Source of the DNA: an uncultured Agathobacter sp. | Lineage (GTDB): Bacteria > Bacillota > Clostridia > Lachnospirales > Lachnospiraceae | Direction: 5' to 3' | NCBI GenBank assembly: GCA_934365945.1 | Contig: CAKRNE010000001.1 | Coordinates: 124,001 to 188,000, forward strand | Length of the DNA: 64,000 bases | Shown: piece by piece, positions 25,822 to 34,422 of the stretch | Layout of the letters: each line of letters opens with the position of its first letter | How positions within the stretch are numbered: position 1 is the first letter of the stretch | Notes under the pieces: model-generated | The model's database searches: none | What the model saw: the letters and a program-made list of their open reading frames with translations, nothing else | What the model was told of the DNA's origin: nothing | Program-made: the position numbers and the translations under genes

Positions 25822-27233
25822 TACATGAATCCCTCCTCATCCTTGTATGATTTTGTATTTCTATATGTAACAAGTGCTACGATAGAAAGTACAACGAATG
25901 TGAGGATACCGATAACGGCACCGATATTGTACTCCTGATTATCAATAGTCAGCTTGTACAGCCATGTAACCAGAAGGTCCGTCTTTCCTGCACTGTCTCC
26001 GACAGGTGTAGGCTTTCCTGCTGATAACAGGTAGATAACGTTGAAGTTGTTGATATTTCCTGTAAACTGTGTGATGATGTATGGTCCCATGATAAACATG
26101 ATATATGGGAGTGTGATCTTATAGAAGATCTGTGCTGCATTTGCACCATCAATCTTTGCAGCCTCATAAAGCTCTGCAGGCACATTCTGTAATACACCTG
26201 TAACCTGAAGCATGGTATATGGAATACCTACCCAGCAGTTGATGAGAATAACAGATACTCTCGCCCACATAGTGTTGGTCCAGAATGGAAGCGGGGTATC
26301 TATCCAGCCCCACTCCATAAGCAGATTATTAACAGCACCCTGTGGCTGGAACATCTGTCTCATTACAAGGAGTGATACGAACTGTGGTACAGCTATTGAA
26401 ACAACAAAGCATGTACGCCAGAAGGCCTTACAATGTGTCTCTTTACGATTGATAACAATAGCAAGGATAAGTCCAAGGAAGTTGCACAGGAAGGTTGCAA
26501 ATACAGCCCAGCACAATGTCCATCCAAGTACTCTCCAGAATATCTTACCAAGCTTACCGCCAAGTCCAAGCACCTGTCCGAATGCGGCAAAGCCTGTCCA
26601 ATCGAACAATACCAGATGGTCACCCTTTACAGAATAGTTTGTAAAGGCCATTGGAATCATGAACAGCAATGGTAAAACAGTGAAAATAAATATTCCCGTA
26701 AGTGGGAGAAACATAAGTGTCTTATGTAGGTTTTTATCAAATAAATCCTTGACATCTTTGCCAAAAGAATTGATTTCTTTTCCAGCTTTTGCAAGGCATT
26801 CTGCCTTATATCCGCTCTTTAAATTCTCGCACCACATGTAAATAAATAATACTGTGATGGCAATTGTTATGACGCCATATAACAGTAATAATACTGACTG
26901 GTCGCCCTCAACATATTCATAAATCTGCTTCTGCTCATTAAATACCTCTTCCTGCTTTCTCCAGCCGAGTGAAGGCAGCATGGAAATGAAATAAGCACCG
27001 TTGGTAACCATATATGCTATATATGCAATCTCTATAGCAAGAAAAATCAGACCTTTTATAATCTGCTTATGAGCCATATTCGCAAGACCCATTATAAGTA
27101 CCGATAACTTGACTGTAGCTCCGCCTTTTGTGAGGGCATTACCGACAGTATACGGAGTAGCAAAGTCCGAAACTTTTCTCTTTTTGTTTGCTCCTATCAT
27201 ACTTTTCCTCCTGGCATGCTTTATATATGCCAA
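25821..27233 (-). CDS. malF: maltodextrin ABC transporter permease MalF
   Basis: A 470-residue permease. It is longer than a minimal CUT1 subunit because of an N-terminal extension (about 1-150) with extra hydrophobic segments before the permease core. The EAA loop is visible as YEAAKIDGANAAQIFYKITLP. It pairs with MalG and lies 69 bp after malE in the same direction. The N-terminal helices with a small extracytoplasmic part resemble other MalF proteins. Confidence 0.92.
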   Translation of the reverse strand: MAYIKHARRKSMIGANKKRKVSDFATPYTVGNALTKGGATVKLSVLIMGLANMAHKQIIKGLIFLAIEIAYIAYMVTNGAYFISMLPSLGWRKQEEVFNEQKQIYEYVEGDQSVLLLLYGVITIAITVLFIYMWCENLKSGYKAECLAKAGKEINSFGKDVKDLFDKNLHKTLMFLPLTGIFIFTVLPLLFMIPMAFTNYSVKGDHLVLFDWTGFAAFGQVLGLGGKLGKIFWRVLGWTLCWAVFATFLCNFLGLILAIVINRKETHCKAFWRTCFVVSIAVPQFVSLLVMRQMFQPQGAVNNLLMEWGWIDTPLPFWTNTMWARVSVILINCWVGIPYTMLQVTGVLQNVPAELYEAAKIDGANAAQIFYKITLPYIMFIMGPYIITQFTGNINNFNVIYLLSAGKPTPVGDSAGKTDLLVTWLYKLTIDNQEYNIGAVIGILTFVVLSIVALVTYRNTKSYKDEEGFM

Positions 27234-27302
27234 TCCTTTAACCTAATTTATTCCAAGATTCCGGTTGCCCGGAACCTTGGAATCATAATCTGATCTACTT
27301 AA

Positions 27303-28565
27303 TTATTTAAGAGAATCATTAAGCTGTGTATTGAAGTCCTCTGTCTTCTGAGCTGCATTGTCCTTTGTAATCTGGCCTTCTGCACCGTTCTGGAAAGCAT
27401 CACCGAATGGTGTAGCTGCATCCCAGTAACCCTGCATATCAATGATAGGCTGTGCTACTGAACAATCAGATGAAACCTTAGCCATAGCTGATGCTACAGG
27501 ATCTGCTGCGATTTCCTCGTTTGATACAAGGTTTGTGTTTACAGGAGCCTGTCCTCTTAACTTGAAGTGAGCAAGCTGTGAATCCTCGCCTCCAAGGAAT
27601 GCTGCAAGCTTAACTGCTGCTTCCTGGTTCTTGCAGTTAGGGTTAACACCGATAGCCTTAGATCCTAAGAATGCCTTTAACTGGCAGTCTTTTCCACCAA
27701 TATTGATTGTAGGAAGAGCTGCAACACCAACGTTCTCCTCACCAAGTTTCTCTTTAACTGCGTCATAGTTCCAGTTACCATTGAAGTAAGCGTTTATTGA
27801 ACCATCTCCAAGTCCTGCAAGACCCATAGATCCGTCATTACTATCCATTACGAAGTTTGGATTAGCAAATAAATCTACGATGTAATTTGTAACTGCTGTT
27901 GCCTTATCACCACCGAAATCATATCCGGCAGCCTTGTCTGTTCCGTCTCCGAAGATTGTACATCCGTTTGCTGCATAGAATGCATTGAGATACCAGCCGT
28001 TATCAAATGGGAATGAAACCTTACCCTTTGTAAGCATTGTATCAAGGCTCTTTACATCATCCTCAGAGAATACTCTCTTGTCATAGTACATGAACCATGT
28101 GTTTGATGTATAAGGAACAGCATAGATGTCTCCATCATATGTAACTGTTGCTGCCATAGCCTCTGAGTTAGAGCTCTTAACGTACTCTGCTGTCTCTCCA
28201 CCTAACTTAGAGATAGCGTTTGCCTTTACTAATGACTCAATCTGGTCATTTGCAAATAAGTAAACATCAGCTGCTGCCTTAGGATCCTTTGTAACAACGT
28301 CCTTGGCATCTCCCTCAGATGTTGTAACATACTTGAATGTTAAGTTAAAATCAGGATTTGCTTTAGCAAATGCCTCGCACTCTGTCTTGAGCCAAGCGCC
28401 CTTTGCATCATCTAAATCCTCTGAAGGACCCATTACTGTGAGTGTTAACTTGCCGTCCTTGCTGTCGGCCTTCTCTGTTCCTTTTGCGTCGCTGCTTCCA
28501 CATCCTGCAAACATTGTTGCTACCATAGAAGCGCAAAGTAAAGATGCTAATACTTTCTTCTTCAT
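27303..28565 (-). CDS. malE: maltodextrin-binding lipoprotein MalE
   Basis: A 420-residue solute-binding lipoprotein. The signal peptide ends in lipobox FAGC with C22; a mature cluster-B-type binding protein follows (GKLTLTVMGPSED start, then KVSFPFDNGWYLNAFYAANGC and GKDCQLKAFLGSKAIGVN). The ATG at 28565 was chosen over an upstream in-frame one because GGAGAGG lies 7 nt before it. It captures malto-oligosaccharides released by the amylase and passes them to MalFG. It has its own promoter with a likely LacI operator. Confidence 0.94.
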   Translation of the reverse strand: MKKKVLASLLCASMVATMFAGCGSSDAKGTEKADSKDGKLTLTVMGPSEDLDDAKGAWLKTECEAFAKANPDFNLTFKYVTTSEGDAKDVVTKDPKAAADVYLFANDQIESLVKANAISKLGGETAEYVKSSNSEAMAATVTYDGDIYAVPYTSNTWFMYYDKRVFSEDDVKSLDTMLTKGKVSFPFDNGWYLNAFYAANGCTIFGDGTDKAAGYDFGGDKATAVTNYIVDLFANPNFVMDSNDGSMGLAGLGDGSINAYFNGNWNYDAVKEKLGEENVGVAALPTINIGGKDCQLKAFLGSKAIGVNPNCKNQEAAVKLAAFLGGEDSQLAHFKLRGQAPVNTNLVSNEEIAADPVASAMAKVSSDCSVAQPIIDMQGYWDAATPFGDAFQNGAEGQITKDNAAQKTEDFNTQLNDSLK

Positions 28566-28606
28566 ATCTTCCTCTCCTTTTTGAATATAAAATGTAAAAA
28601 AGTATA

Positions 28607-28635
28607 TATATAAATTGCCGTGCAACTTATATCAA
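28607..28635 (-). promoter_or_regulatory. malE promoter with LacI-type operator in the spacer
   Basis: Minus strand: TTGATA (28635-28630), 17-bp spacer, TATATA (28612-28607). The spacer contains TTGCACGGCAA (28625-28615), a dyad TTGC-N3-GCAA typical of LacI/GalR-family half-sites. Repressor bound there would block polymerase. The divergent lacI gene at 30435 is the obvious candidate. Confidence 0.75.
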
Positions 28636-28640
28636 ATTAA

Positions 28641-30143
28641 TTATCTGCGGTAAACCACCGCAATGTTTCTGAACCAGGCTCTCTTTTCATCGTCCAGTCT
28701 GTGTGGCTTGCTTGTCATGCGCCATCTCCAGTTGTGTCCGACTGTCGAAGGATAATTCATCCTCGCCTCATTTCCAAGCTCTAAAATATCCTGCATCTGG
28801 ACTATCGCCAGCTCCGCAGTGCTGTGGTACAGCTCTCTGATAAGAGCGTTTGGAACCTGTGATTTATTTTCAATATTCAGATACTCATACAGATAAGCAA
28901 GCTCATAATCCGTCTTGTCACTGAAAGAACCAACTATTGTCTCATTGTCATGTGTGCCAATGTAAGCTACCACATGCGAATCTGTGTAATTATGTGGCAG
29001 ATATTCGTTGGTCGGATCACCATCAAAGGCGAACATCATGACCTTAGTTCCCATCCATCCGGACTTGGCAAGAAGCTTTTTCACTCCCGGTAAAAGACTG
29101 GCCGATGTATAGTCATCAGCTATGACATTCACTCCATCCAGCTCTTCGTTGATTGCATTGACAAGCCTGCGCCCCGGTCCCTTGAACCATTTGCCTGACA
29201 GGCTCTTATCCTGTCCATACGGTACCGCATATGCTTTTACAATTCCTGCGAAATGATCAATCCTTACTATGTCAAACAGCTCTCTGCTGACACGCATTCT
29301 TCTTCTCCACCATGAAAAATCATCATCCTTCATCGCATCCCAGTCATACATCGGGTTGCCCCACACCTGACCGCTCTCTGAATATTTATCAGGACCGGCA
29401 GCCGCAACATACTCCGGTGTATCGTTTGCGCTCATCATAAAGAGTTGTCTGTCTGCCCACACATCTACGCTGTCATATCCTACATAAAATGAGATATCAC
29501 CTATTATGTAGATTCCTTTTGAATTGGCATAATCTTTTAAATCATTCCACTGCTCAAAGAATTTATACTGGCAGAACTCCCAAAAAGTAATTTTATTATA
29601 ATTCTTTTTTTGGTAATTTTCAAGCGCAACCGTTTGCAAATCTCTATACTCATTCGACCATTCGCTCCAGTTTTTGTCTAAATTGTCGGTTTTCAGTGTC
29701 ATAAACAGTGCATATTGCTCAAGCCACCCCGAATGTTTTTTCACAAAATCCTGAAACTCTTGTGCATTTGTGTCAAATCTCTCAAACGCTTTTTGTAAAA
29801 TCTTGTATCTGCTCTGATGTAATGCTGCGTAATCAATTTCCGATTCATCCGCACCCCAGTTGTACCCCAGGATCTCTTCCTTCTTTAAAAGTCCCTCATC
29901 TGCCAACTTATCTAAATCAATGAAATAGATGTTGCCCGCGAAGCCGGATAGCGGCTGATATGGGCTGTCACCAAATATGGTGGGACCAACCGGAAGAACC
30001 TGCCAGTATTTCTGCTTCAGATCACTGAGAAGGTCAACAAAGCTATATGCCTCTTTTCCCAAAGTGCCTATGCCATACGGCGACGGCAGACTTGAAATCG
30101 AAAGAAGTATTCCGGAGCCTCTGAGAATCTCTCTGGCTTCCAA
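28641..30143 (-). CDS. malQ: 4-alpha-glucanotransferase MalQ
   Basis: A 500-residue GH77 enzyme that disproportionates imported maltodextrins in the cytosol. Landmarks: SSLPSPYGIGTLG near the N-terminus, YWQVLPVGPT, GDSPYQ, the nucleophile aspartate in VRIDHFAG and the third catalytic aspartate in GTHDNET. The segment that normally reads AED with the acid/base glutamate reads ADD here. It is first in the mal cluster with its own promoter, 75 bp before malE. Length is normal. Confidence 0.93.
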   Translation of the reverse strand: MEAREILRGSGILLSISSLPSPYGIGTLGKEAYSFVDLLSDLKQKYWQVLPVGPTIFGDSPYQPLSGFAGNIYFIDLDKLADEGLLKKEEILGYNWGADESEIDYAALHQSRYKILQKAFERFDTNAQEFQDFVKKHSGWLEQYALFMTLKTDNLDKNWSEWSNEYRDLQTVALENYQKKNYNKITFWEFCQYKFFEQWNDLKDYANSKGIYIIGDISFYVGYDSVDVWADRQLFMMSANDTPEYVAAAGPDKYSESGQVWGNPMYDWDAMKDDDFSWWRRRMRVSRELFDIVRIDHFAGIVKAYAVPYGQDKSLSGKWFKGPGRRLVNAINEELDGVNVIADDYTSASLLPGVKKLLAKSGWMGTKVMMFAFDGDPTNEYLPHNYTDSHVVAYIGTHDNETIVGSFSDKTDYELAYLYEYLNIENKSQVPNALIRELYHSTAELAIVQMQDILELGNEARMNYPSTVGHNWRWRMTSKPHRLDDEKRAWFRNIAVVYRR

Positions 30144-30196
30144 ATTTCTTCTCCTATTCTCTTCTAAAATTTTCTGTTTTTTTCGTATCTGAGTTA

Positions 30197-30225
30197 ATTT
30201 TATGTTCTAACACACGATTTGTCAA
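30197..30225 (-). promoter_or_regulatory. malQ promoter
   Basis: Minus strand: TTGACA (30225-30220), 17-bp spacer and TAAAAT (30202-30197), 54 bp before the malQ start. A TTCGAA dyad at 30238-30243 lies just upstream of the -35. Confidence 0.75.
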
Positions 30226-30313
30226 TTGTTTTCATGCTTCGAAATATATTTTTGCCACTTTTCACGTAAAACACTATTAATTTTTGGTAGAATTGCCTAC
30301 GATTTCATGGTTA

Positions 30314-30370
30314 TTTTTCGAAAAAAATACTTTCGAAAATATTGCCTATTTCTTTATCTGAATGTATAAT
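30314..30370 (+). promoter_or_regulatory. lacI promoter with upstream TTTCGAAA dyads
   Basis: TTGCCT (30342-30347), 17-bp spacer and TATAAT (30365-30370) form a good promoter 65 bp before the regulator ATG. Two dyads, TTTTTCGAAAAA (30314-30325) and TTTCGAAA (30331-30338), whose centres are 15 bp apart, lie immediately upstream. They are candidate operators, but differ from the site in the malE promoter. Confidence 0.6.
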
Positions 30371-30434
30371 CCATATATACTGATTACAACCATTTTCACA
30401 CATTATTTTTTCATATATAGAAAGGAATATTATT

Positions 30435-31448
30435 ATGGCAACAATAAAAGATATAGCCGCCAGACTGGGTGTTTCAATAAGTACAGTTTCAAAGGGACTA
30501 AACGGTGCCAGTGATATCAGTGAGGAGCTGCGGCAGACTGTTTTGGATACCGCTGTCGAGATGGGCTACAGCACAAAGCGCTCGAGAAAGATTGAAAACA
30601 GAAAGCTCTGCCTTCTGATAGAAAATATGAACTACGAATCAATAGATGAATTCGGATACGATATCGTGCTCGGCTTCAAGCAGAATGCTTTCAAGCACAA
30701 ATGGGACGTAGATGTCATTCCTGTCACACCACAGCTTCAGGCAGATGAAAAGTATGACACTTTTATTTTAAAGAATGGTTACTGTGGCGCTTTTCTCATG
30801 GGCTTTGCTCTGCATGATGAGTGGATGAACCAGCTTAAGACAACTACAATGCCTACTGTTTTATTTGACAACTACATAGAGCACAACCCTAATGTGGCAT
30901 ATGTCGGCACTGACAGCTATGAAGGTATCGACCTGGCAATTAAGCATCTGCACAACCTCGGTCACAAAAAGATCGCATTTATCAACGGTTCTCTTTTCTC
31001 ACTGGTTTCCGACCAGCGTCAGGAGGCATTTGAGAACTCAATGCATGATTCGGGTCTTGAGGTTTATCCGGAGCTCATGGGACACGGCTACTACATTCCT
31101 GAGACAGCCCAGTACTATGTTTCCAATTTCATTGCTGCCGGCGCAACAGCCATTGTATGCGGAAGTGATGCAATCGCAAAGGGTGTTATCAGCGAGTGTA
31201 CTCTGCACGGCTTTAATGTGCCAAATGACATCAGTGTGGTAGGCTTCGATGATGTAAAGATGGCTGCCGCTCTCACTCCTCCTCTCACGACTATCAGACA
31301 GGAGAGTAACGATCTCGGCCGCTGTGCATATATTATACTGAACTCGCTCGTGCACCACATTCCTATCAGCCGCACCCAGCTTCGTCCTAAGCTTATCGAG
31401 CGCGAGTCAACCGCCCGTGTATCAACTGCACACCAGACCCAAAAATAG
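30435..31448 (+). CDS. LacI-family transcriptional regulator of the glucan locus
   Basis: A 337-residue LacI/GalR-type regulator: DNA-binding head (1-50) with ATIKDIAARLGVSISTVSKGLNG, hinge helix, and a periplasmic-binding-protein-like effector domain (about 60-330; SVVGFDDVKMA near the end). It is divergent from malQ-malE-malF-malG and probably represses them until a malto-oligosaccharide binds. It is followed by a lipoprotein gene 25 bp downstream in the same direction. Confidence 0.92.
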   Translation: MATIKDIAARLGVSISTVSKGLNGASDISEELRQTVLDTAVEMGYSTKRSRKIENRKLCLLIENMNYESIDEFGYDIVLGFKQNAFKHKWDVDVIPVTPQLQADEKYDTFILKNGYCGAFLMGFALHDEWMNQLKTTTMPTVLFDNYIEHNPNVAYVGTDSYEGIDLAIKHLHNLGHKKIAFINGSLFSLVSDQRQEAFENSMHDSGLEVYPELMGHGYYIPETAQYYVSNFIAAGATAIVCGSDAIAKGVISECTLHGFNVPNDISVVGFDDVKMAAALTPPLTTIRQESNDLGRCAYIILNSLVHHIPISRTQLRPKLIERESTARVSTAHQTQK

Positions 31449-31473
31449 TGTTACCGCTGTCAAAGGAGACTAA

Positions 31474-33633
31474 ATGTTTAAACGTAAGCCTGCAACTATA
31501 TTAATTACATATTCGCTGGTGCTTTGCAGTGCGCTTTCCCTGACAGCCTGCTCTCCCCGGGATATTTCTTATTTTTTCAAAAGTCCTGCGGAAAAGCAGG
31601 CTATCCTGCACAAATCGCCGGCTTTCTGGGATGACACAGCTAAAGTGGAGGGCAGCAGCAATCTGTCGATTCTGCACAATGTAGCGTTTGAGGGTCACCC
31701 TTACAATGACATAAGGCAGTTTGGCGACAACATTCTGATGGTCGGACAGGGCAGCTACAACAACTCCATTATTGAGGCCGAGGGACAATCCGTAGAATAC
31801 TCTTTTGATGTATACAATCCGTGGTCAAACAAAATTACCGCAAGCCTTGCACATGACAAAACTGACTGCGATGATTATCTGATTAAGGGTGATAAATTGT
31901 GGCTCATCAATTCATCCGCCAAAAGAGCAACCATCTACGATAAAGATTTGAAGGAAATCAAAACCTGTAAATATAATCCTGAGGACCATGAGGGCAATGG
32001 CAATTCTGATGACGACAATGTGCCTAATCCCGGCAATTACTATGATGCCATGCAGATTGCTACCTCCGATGACGGAAAATATGCTCTTGTATCCGGTGTC
32101 ACTCCAGACACGTACAAATATGTGGTCTCCAATGTGAAGCTGAAGGATAACTCAGTGGTTTCAACCTTCGAAGGACAGAGCTATTCCCTCTCGCGTGTTG
32201 ATTCGCATGGCTTTGTGGTTGAGACAGATGCCTCTAACAATGTCTGGAGCTATCATTCATCAGATGGAGAGGATACCTTTTTTGCCTTGCCCGATGTGGT
32301 TGATATAAGCCTTGCAAAGGACGGTGACATGCTGATACGCTGTCAGAAACTTTCCTCCTGCAATGACACCAATGACACTGACGGTGAGGCAGCAGGCAGT
32401 GATACCATAAGCTGCTATAAATATTCACCGGGCACCGGTGTCGCCTCATCATTTTCATTCAATCCCAAGGCACGATATGCAGATGCCCAGAGCACCGACA
32501 GTCCGTCTGATGCAGACACACAGACCTACTACTCTGCAAACTCTGTGTATCTTGCCGATGCCGGTTGTATGATGATACTTTTGTACACAGCGCAGTGCAA
32601 TTCTGAAATCCTTGTATGGTCTCTTGATAAAGGCCATAATGACACCCAGACTTCAATCACGTCATACAGTGACAGTGATTCCCTGTTTCAGGCTTTACGC
32701 GATGCCGGTACATATGTCTCACCTTATGACACCGCAAACATTGATGAAGGCACAGATGAAAACGAGGAAGCGCTGAAAGAAGCCGGGATAGATTCCGACT
32801 CAGTCAGATATGGTGATGAAATAACCCTGATACCTAATGTATCAGCTTATGACTGGGGTGATTTATCAGAAATCAATGCTCATGCCACAAGACTCGAGCA
32901 GAAATATGGCATATCAATTTATCTGGGTCCGGAGGTTCCAAAGAAAATTGATTATTATAAGATAAAGCAGACTCTCAAGGTCAAAACTCTTTCAGATGCT
33001 CTTAATGCTCTGGAGCAGGTTCTGGCATGCTTTCCTGATGATTTTTTCAAGCAGCTTGATTATGGTGACACTAAAGGGCTGAGAATCTATCTTTCAGGAA
33101 ATATTACTGCCGAAAATTCTGACATGATTAATGACCCAAGCGGCTTTGTAAATATAATCAACAACTACAATGTGATGGTTTTAAACTGCAACTATAGCTG
33201 GGATTTCAGCTACACCGTAGGCCATGAGATTTCCCATCTGATTGACCAGAGGCTTACATTCATACACACCTATAATGACAAGAGTGAGTTTTCCGAAGAG
33301 AAATGGAACAGCTTTAATCCCGACAGCTTCTCCTATGATGACAGCTACGCAAACTATGATCCGGATGATTCATCGAACCACATATCAGGGTATTTCATCG
33401 ATTCCTACGGCATGACCTTTGCGACAGAGGACCGCTCTGAAATATTCGGAACCGCAGTAGATGATTATATTAACGGTATTTATGACGATGCAAGATTCAC
33501 AGATGATTCACCGATACGAAACAAGCTCGACTACTACAGCAGATGTATCCGCGATGGCTTTAACACAAAGGGCTGGCCTGATACGATGGCGTGGGAGACT
33601 GTACTTACGGCACCGAATGCCCAGGTCGATTAA
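31474..33633 (+). CDS. lipoprotein with propeller-like region and HExxH metallopeptidase-like domain
   Basis: A 719-residue lipoprotein: lipobox LTAC with C26, a strand-rich propeller-like region (about 60-400, repeated YDVYNPWS/ALVSGVTP-like blades) and a C-terminal domain with the zinc motif HEISH (584-588). A downstream TEDRSEIFG (651-659) offers glutamates E652/E656 as third ligand. AAAGGAG precedes the ATG. It sits 25 bp after lacI, so it is probably in the same transcript, but no published link to starch use is known to me. A surface peptidase or a binding scaffold are both possible. Confidence 0.75.
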   Translation: MFKRKPATILITYSLVLCSALSLTACSPRDISYFFKSPAEKQAILHKSPAFWDDTAKVEGSSNLSILHNVAFEGHPYNDIRQFGDNILMVGQGSYNNSIIEAEGQSVEYSFDVYNPWSNKITASLAHDKTDCDDYLIKGDKLWLINSSAKRATIYDKDLKEIKTCKYNPEDHEGNGNSDDDNVPNPGNYYDAMQIATSDDGKYALVSGVTPDTYKYVVSNVKLKDNSVVSTFEGQSYSLSRVDSHGFVVETDASNNVWSYHSSDGEDTFFALPDVVDISLAKDGDMLIRCQKLSSCNDTNDTDGEAAGSDTISCYKYSPGTGVASSFSFNPKARYADAQSTDSPSDADTQTYYSANSVYLADAGCMMILLYTAQCNSEILVWSLDKGHNDTQTSITSYSDSDSLFQALRDAGTYVSPYDTANIDEGTDENEEALKEAGIDSDSVRYGDEITLIPNVSAYDWGDLSEINAHATRLEQKYGISIYLGPEVPKKIDYYKIKQTLKVKTLSDALNALEQVLACFPDDFFKQLDYGDTKGLRIYLSGNITAENSDMINDPSGFVNIINNYNVMVLNCNYSWDFSYTVGHEISHLIDQRLTFIHTYNDKSEFSEEKWNSFNPDSFSYDDSYANYDPDDSSNHISGYFIDSYGMTFATEDRSEIFGTAVDDYINGIYDDARFTDDSPIRNKLDYYSRCIRDGFNTKGWPDTMAWETVLTAPNAQVD

Positions 33634-33663
33634 ACGGTAGGGTGGCAAAAACCTGACAACACG

Positions 33664-33697
33664 AAAAAACCTCAAGTCATACGACTTGAGGTTTTTT
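33664..33697. terminator. bidirectional terminator
   Basis: AACCTCAAGTC-ATAC-GACTTGAGGTT stem with A-run and T-run, between the plus-strand lipoprotein gene and the minus-strand tRNA-Tyr. It serves both. Confidence 0.92.
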
Positions 33698-33699
33698 AA

Positions 33700-33781
33700 T
33701 GGGCAGAGATGGATTCGAACCATCGAAGCAAGTTGCAGCAGATTTACAGTCTGTCCCCTTTGGCCACTCGGGAATCTGCCC
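33700..33781 (-). tRNA. tRNA-Tyr (GTA)
   Basis: An 82-nt class II tRNA on the minus strand: acceptor GGGCAGA/TCTGCCC, anticodon loop with GTA (ACTGTAAAT), a long variable arm (TGCAACTTGCT region) and T-arm GGTTCGAATCC. CCA is not encoded. Confidence 0.94.
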
Positions 33782-33872
33782 ATGTATTCAATTACGATAC
33801 TTGCATAGTTTATCACAACAAATGTGATTATGCAAGCATATTTTATCGTAACCAAATTATTTTCTTTAATAC

Positions 33873-34158
33873 GGGGATTGTGTGCCTGGGATGGTGCTCC
33901 GGCGGGGGATTTACGCCCTCGCTTTCGCTACGCTACGTTGCTAAGAGTCTGTAGGAATTATGCTTTTAATCTTTCTATGACTGACGAAACCGGCTTTTAT
34001 GCGCCGTCCATGGCGCATAAAAGCCTTGCCCAGCCGTCCATGGCCGGGCATTTCGGCTCCTCTAAGCATAATTCTGACAGACTCTAAGCAACTTCGCTAT
34101 GCGCTTCAGCGATGGCATCAATCCCCCGCCGGAGCACCATCCCAGGCACACAATCCCC
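33873..34158 (+). repeat. family A long inverted-repeat element, copy 2
   Basis: A 286-bp palindrome whose outermost 39 bp (33873-33911 and 34120-34158) are perfectly complementary. Middle arms carry CTAAGAGTCTGTAGGAATTA and its counterpart. The tip has a perfect 14-bp stem with GTCCAT loop (33992-34025) and a second GTCCAT hairpin (34027-34050). The core matches copies 1 and 3, but the outer arms do not. It lies between tRNA-Tyr and ftsH. CCTTACTTTAT follows the right end, as in copy 1. Confidence 0.88.
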
Positions 34159-34184
34159 TTACTTTATAGCTATAATATAGAAAT

Positions 34185-34217
34185 TAAAAAAGACAGCCTA
34201 CGTTCGGCTGCCTTTTA
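34185..34217 (-). terminator. possible terminator downstream of ftsH
   Basis: Minus strand AGGCAGCC-GAACGTA-GGCTGTCT (one G-U/mismatch) followed by TTTTTT. It is about 200 bp past the ftsH stop, so it may end a longer 3' region or an unseen small transcript. Confidence 0.6.
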
Positions 34218-34316
34218 GGAGAAGGTATTTTTACTATGGGGTATAGCAAAAACTATATAATGTATTGGGGGGTTTTTACGGTTATTATAGTATCATGATT
34301 GCGACGATAAGTGTTC

Positions 34317-34358
34317 ACAAATTGCATAAAAATCAAGGTTTGTTTTTATGCAATTTGT
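34317..34358. repeat. perfect 16-bp inverted repeat after ftsH
   Basis: Arms ACAAATTGCATAAAAA (34317-34332) and the exact complement (34343-34358) around a 10-nt loop. Neither side has a T-run beyond the stem, so it does not look like a standard terminator. It sits in the ftsH 3' region with no gene around it. Confidence 0.7.
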
Positions 34359-34422
34359 ATAGTACTTTAGTCTTGTTTGATATTTTTCATATGGTCATTA
34401 TGCACAAAAGCATGACTATTTT

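Noticed and set aside
34317..34358. Rho-independent terminator of ftsH
   Set aside because: A perfect stem, but no U-tract follows beyond the stem on either strand.
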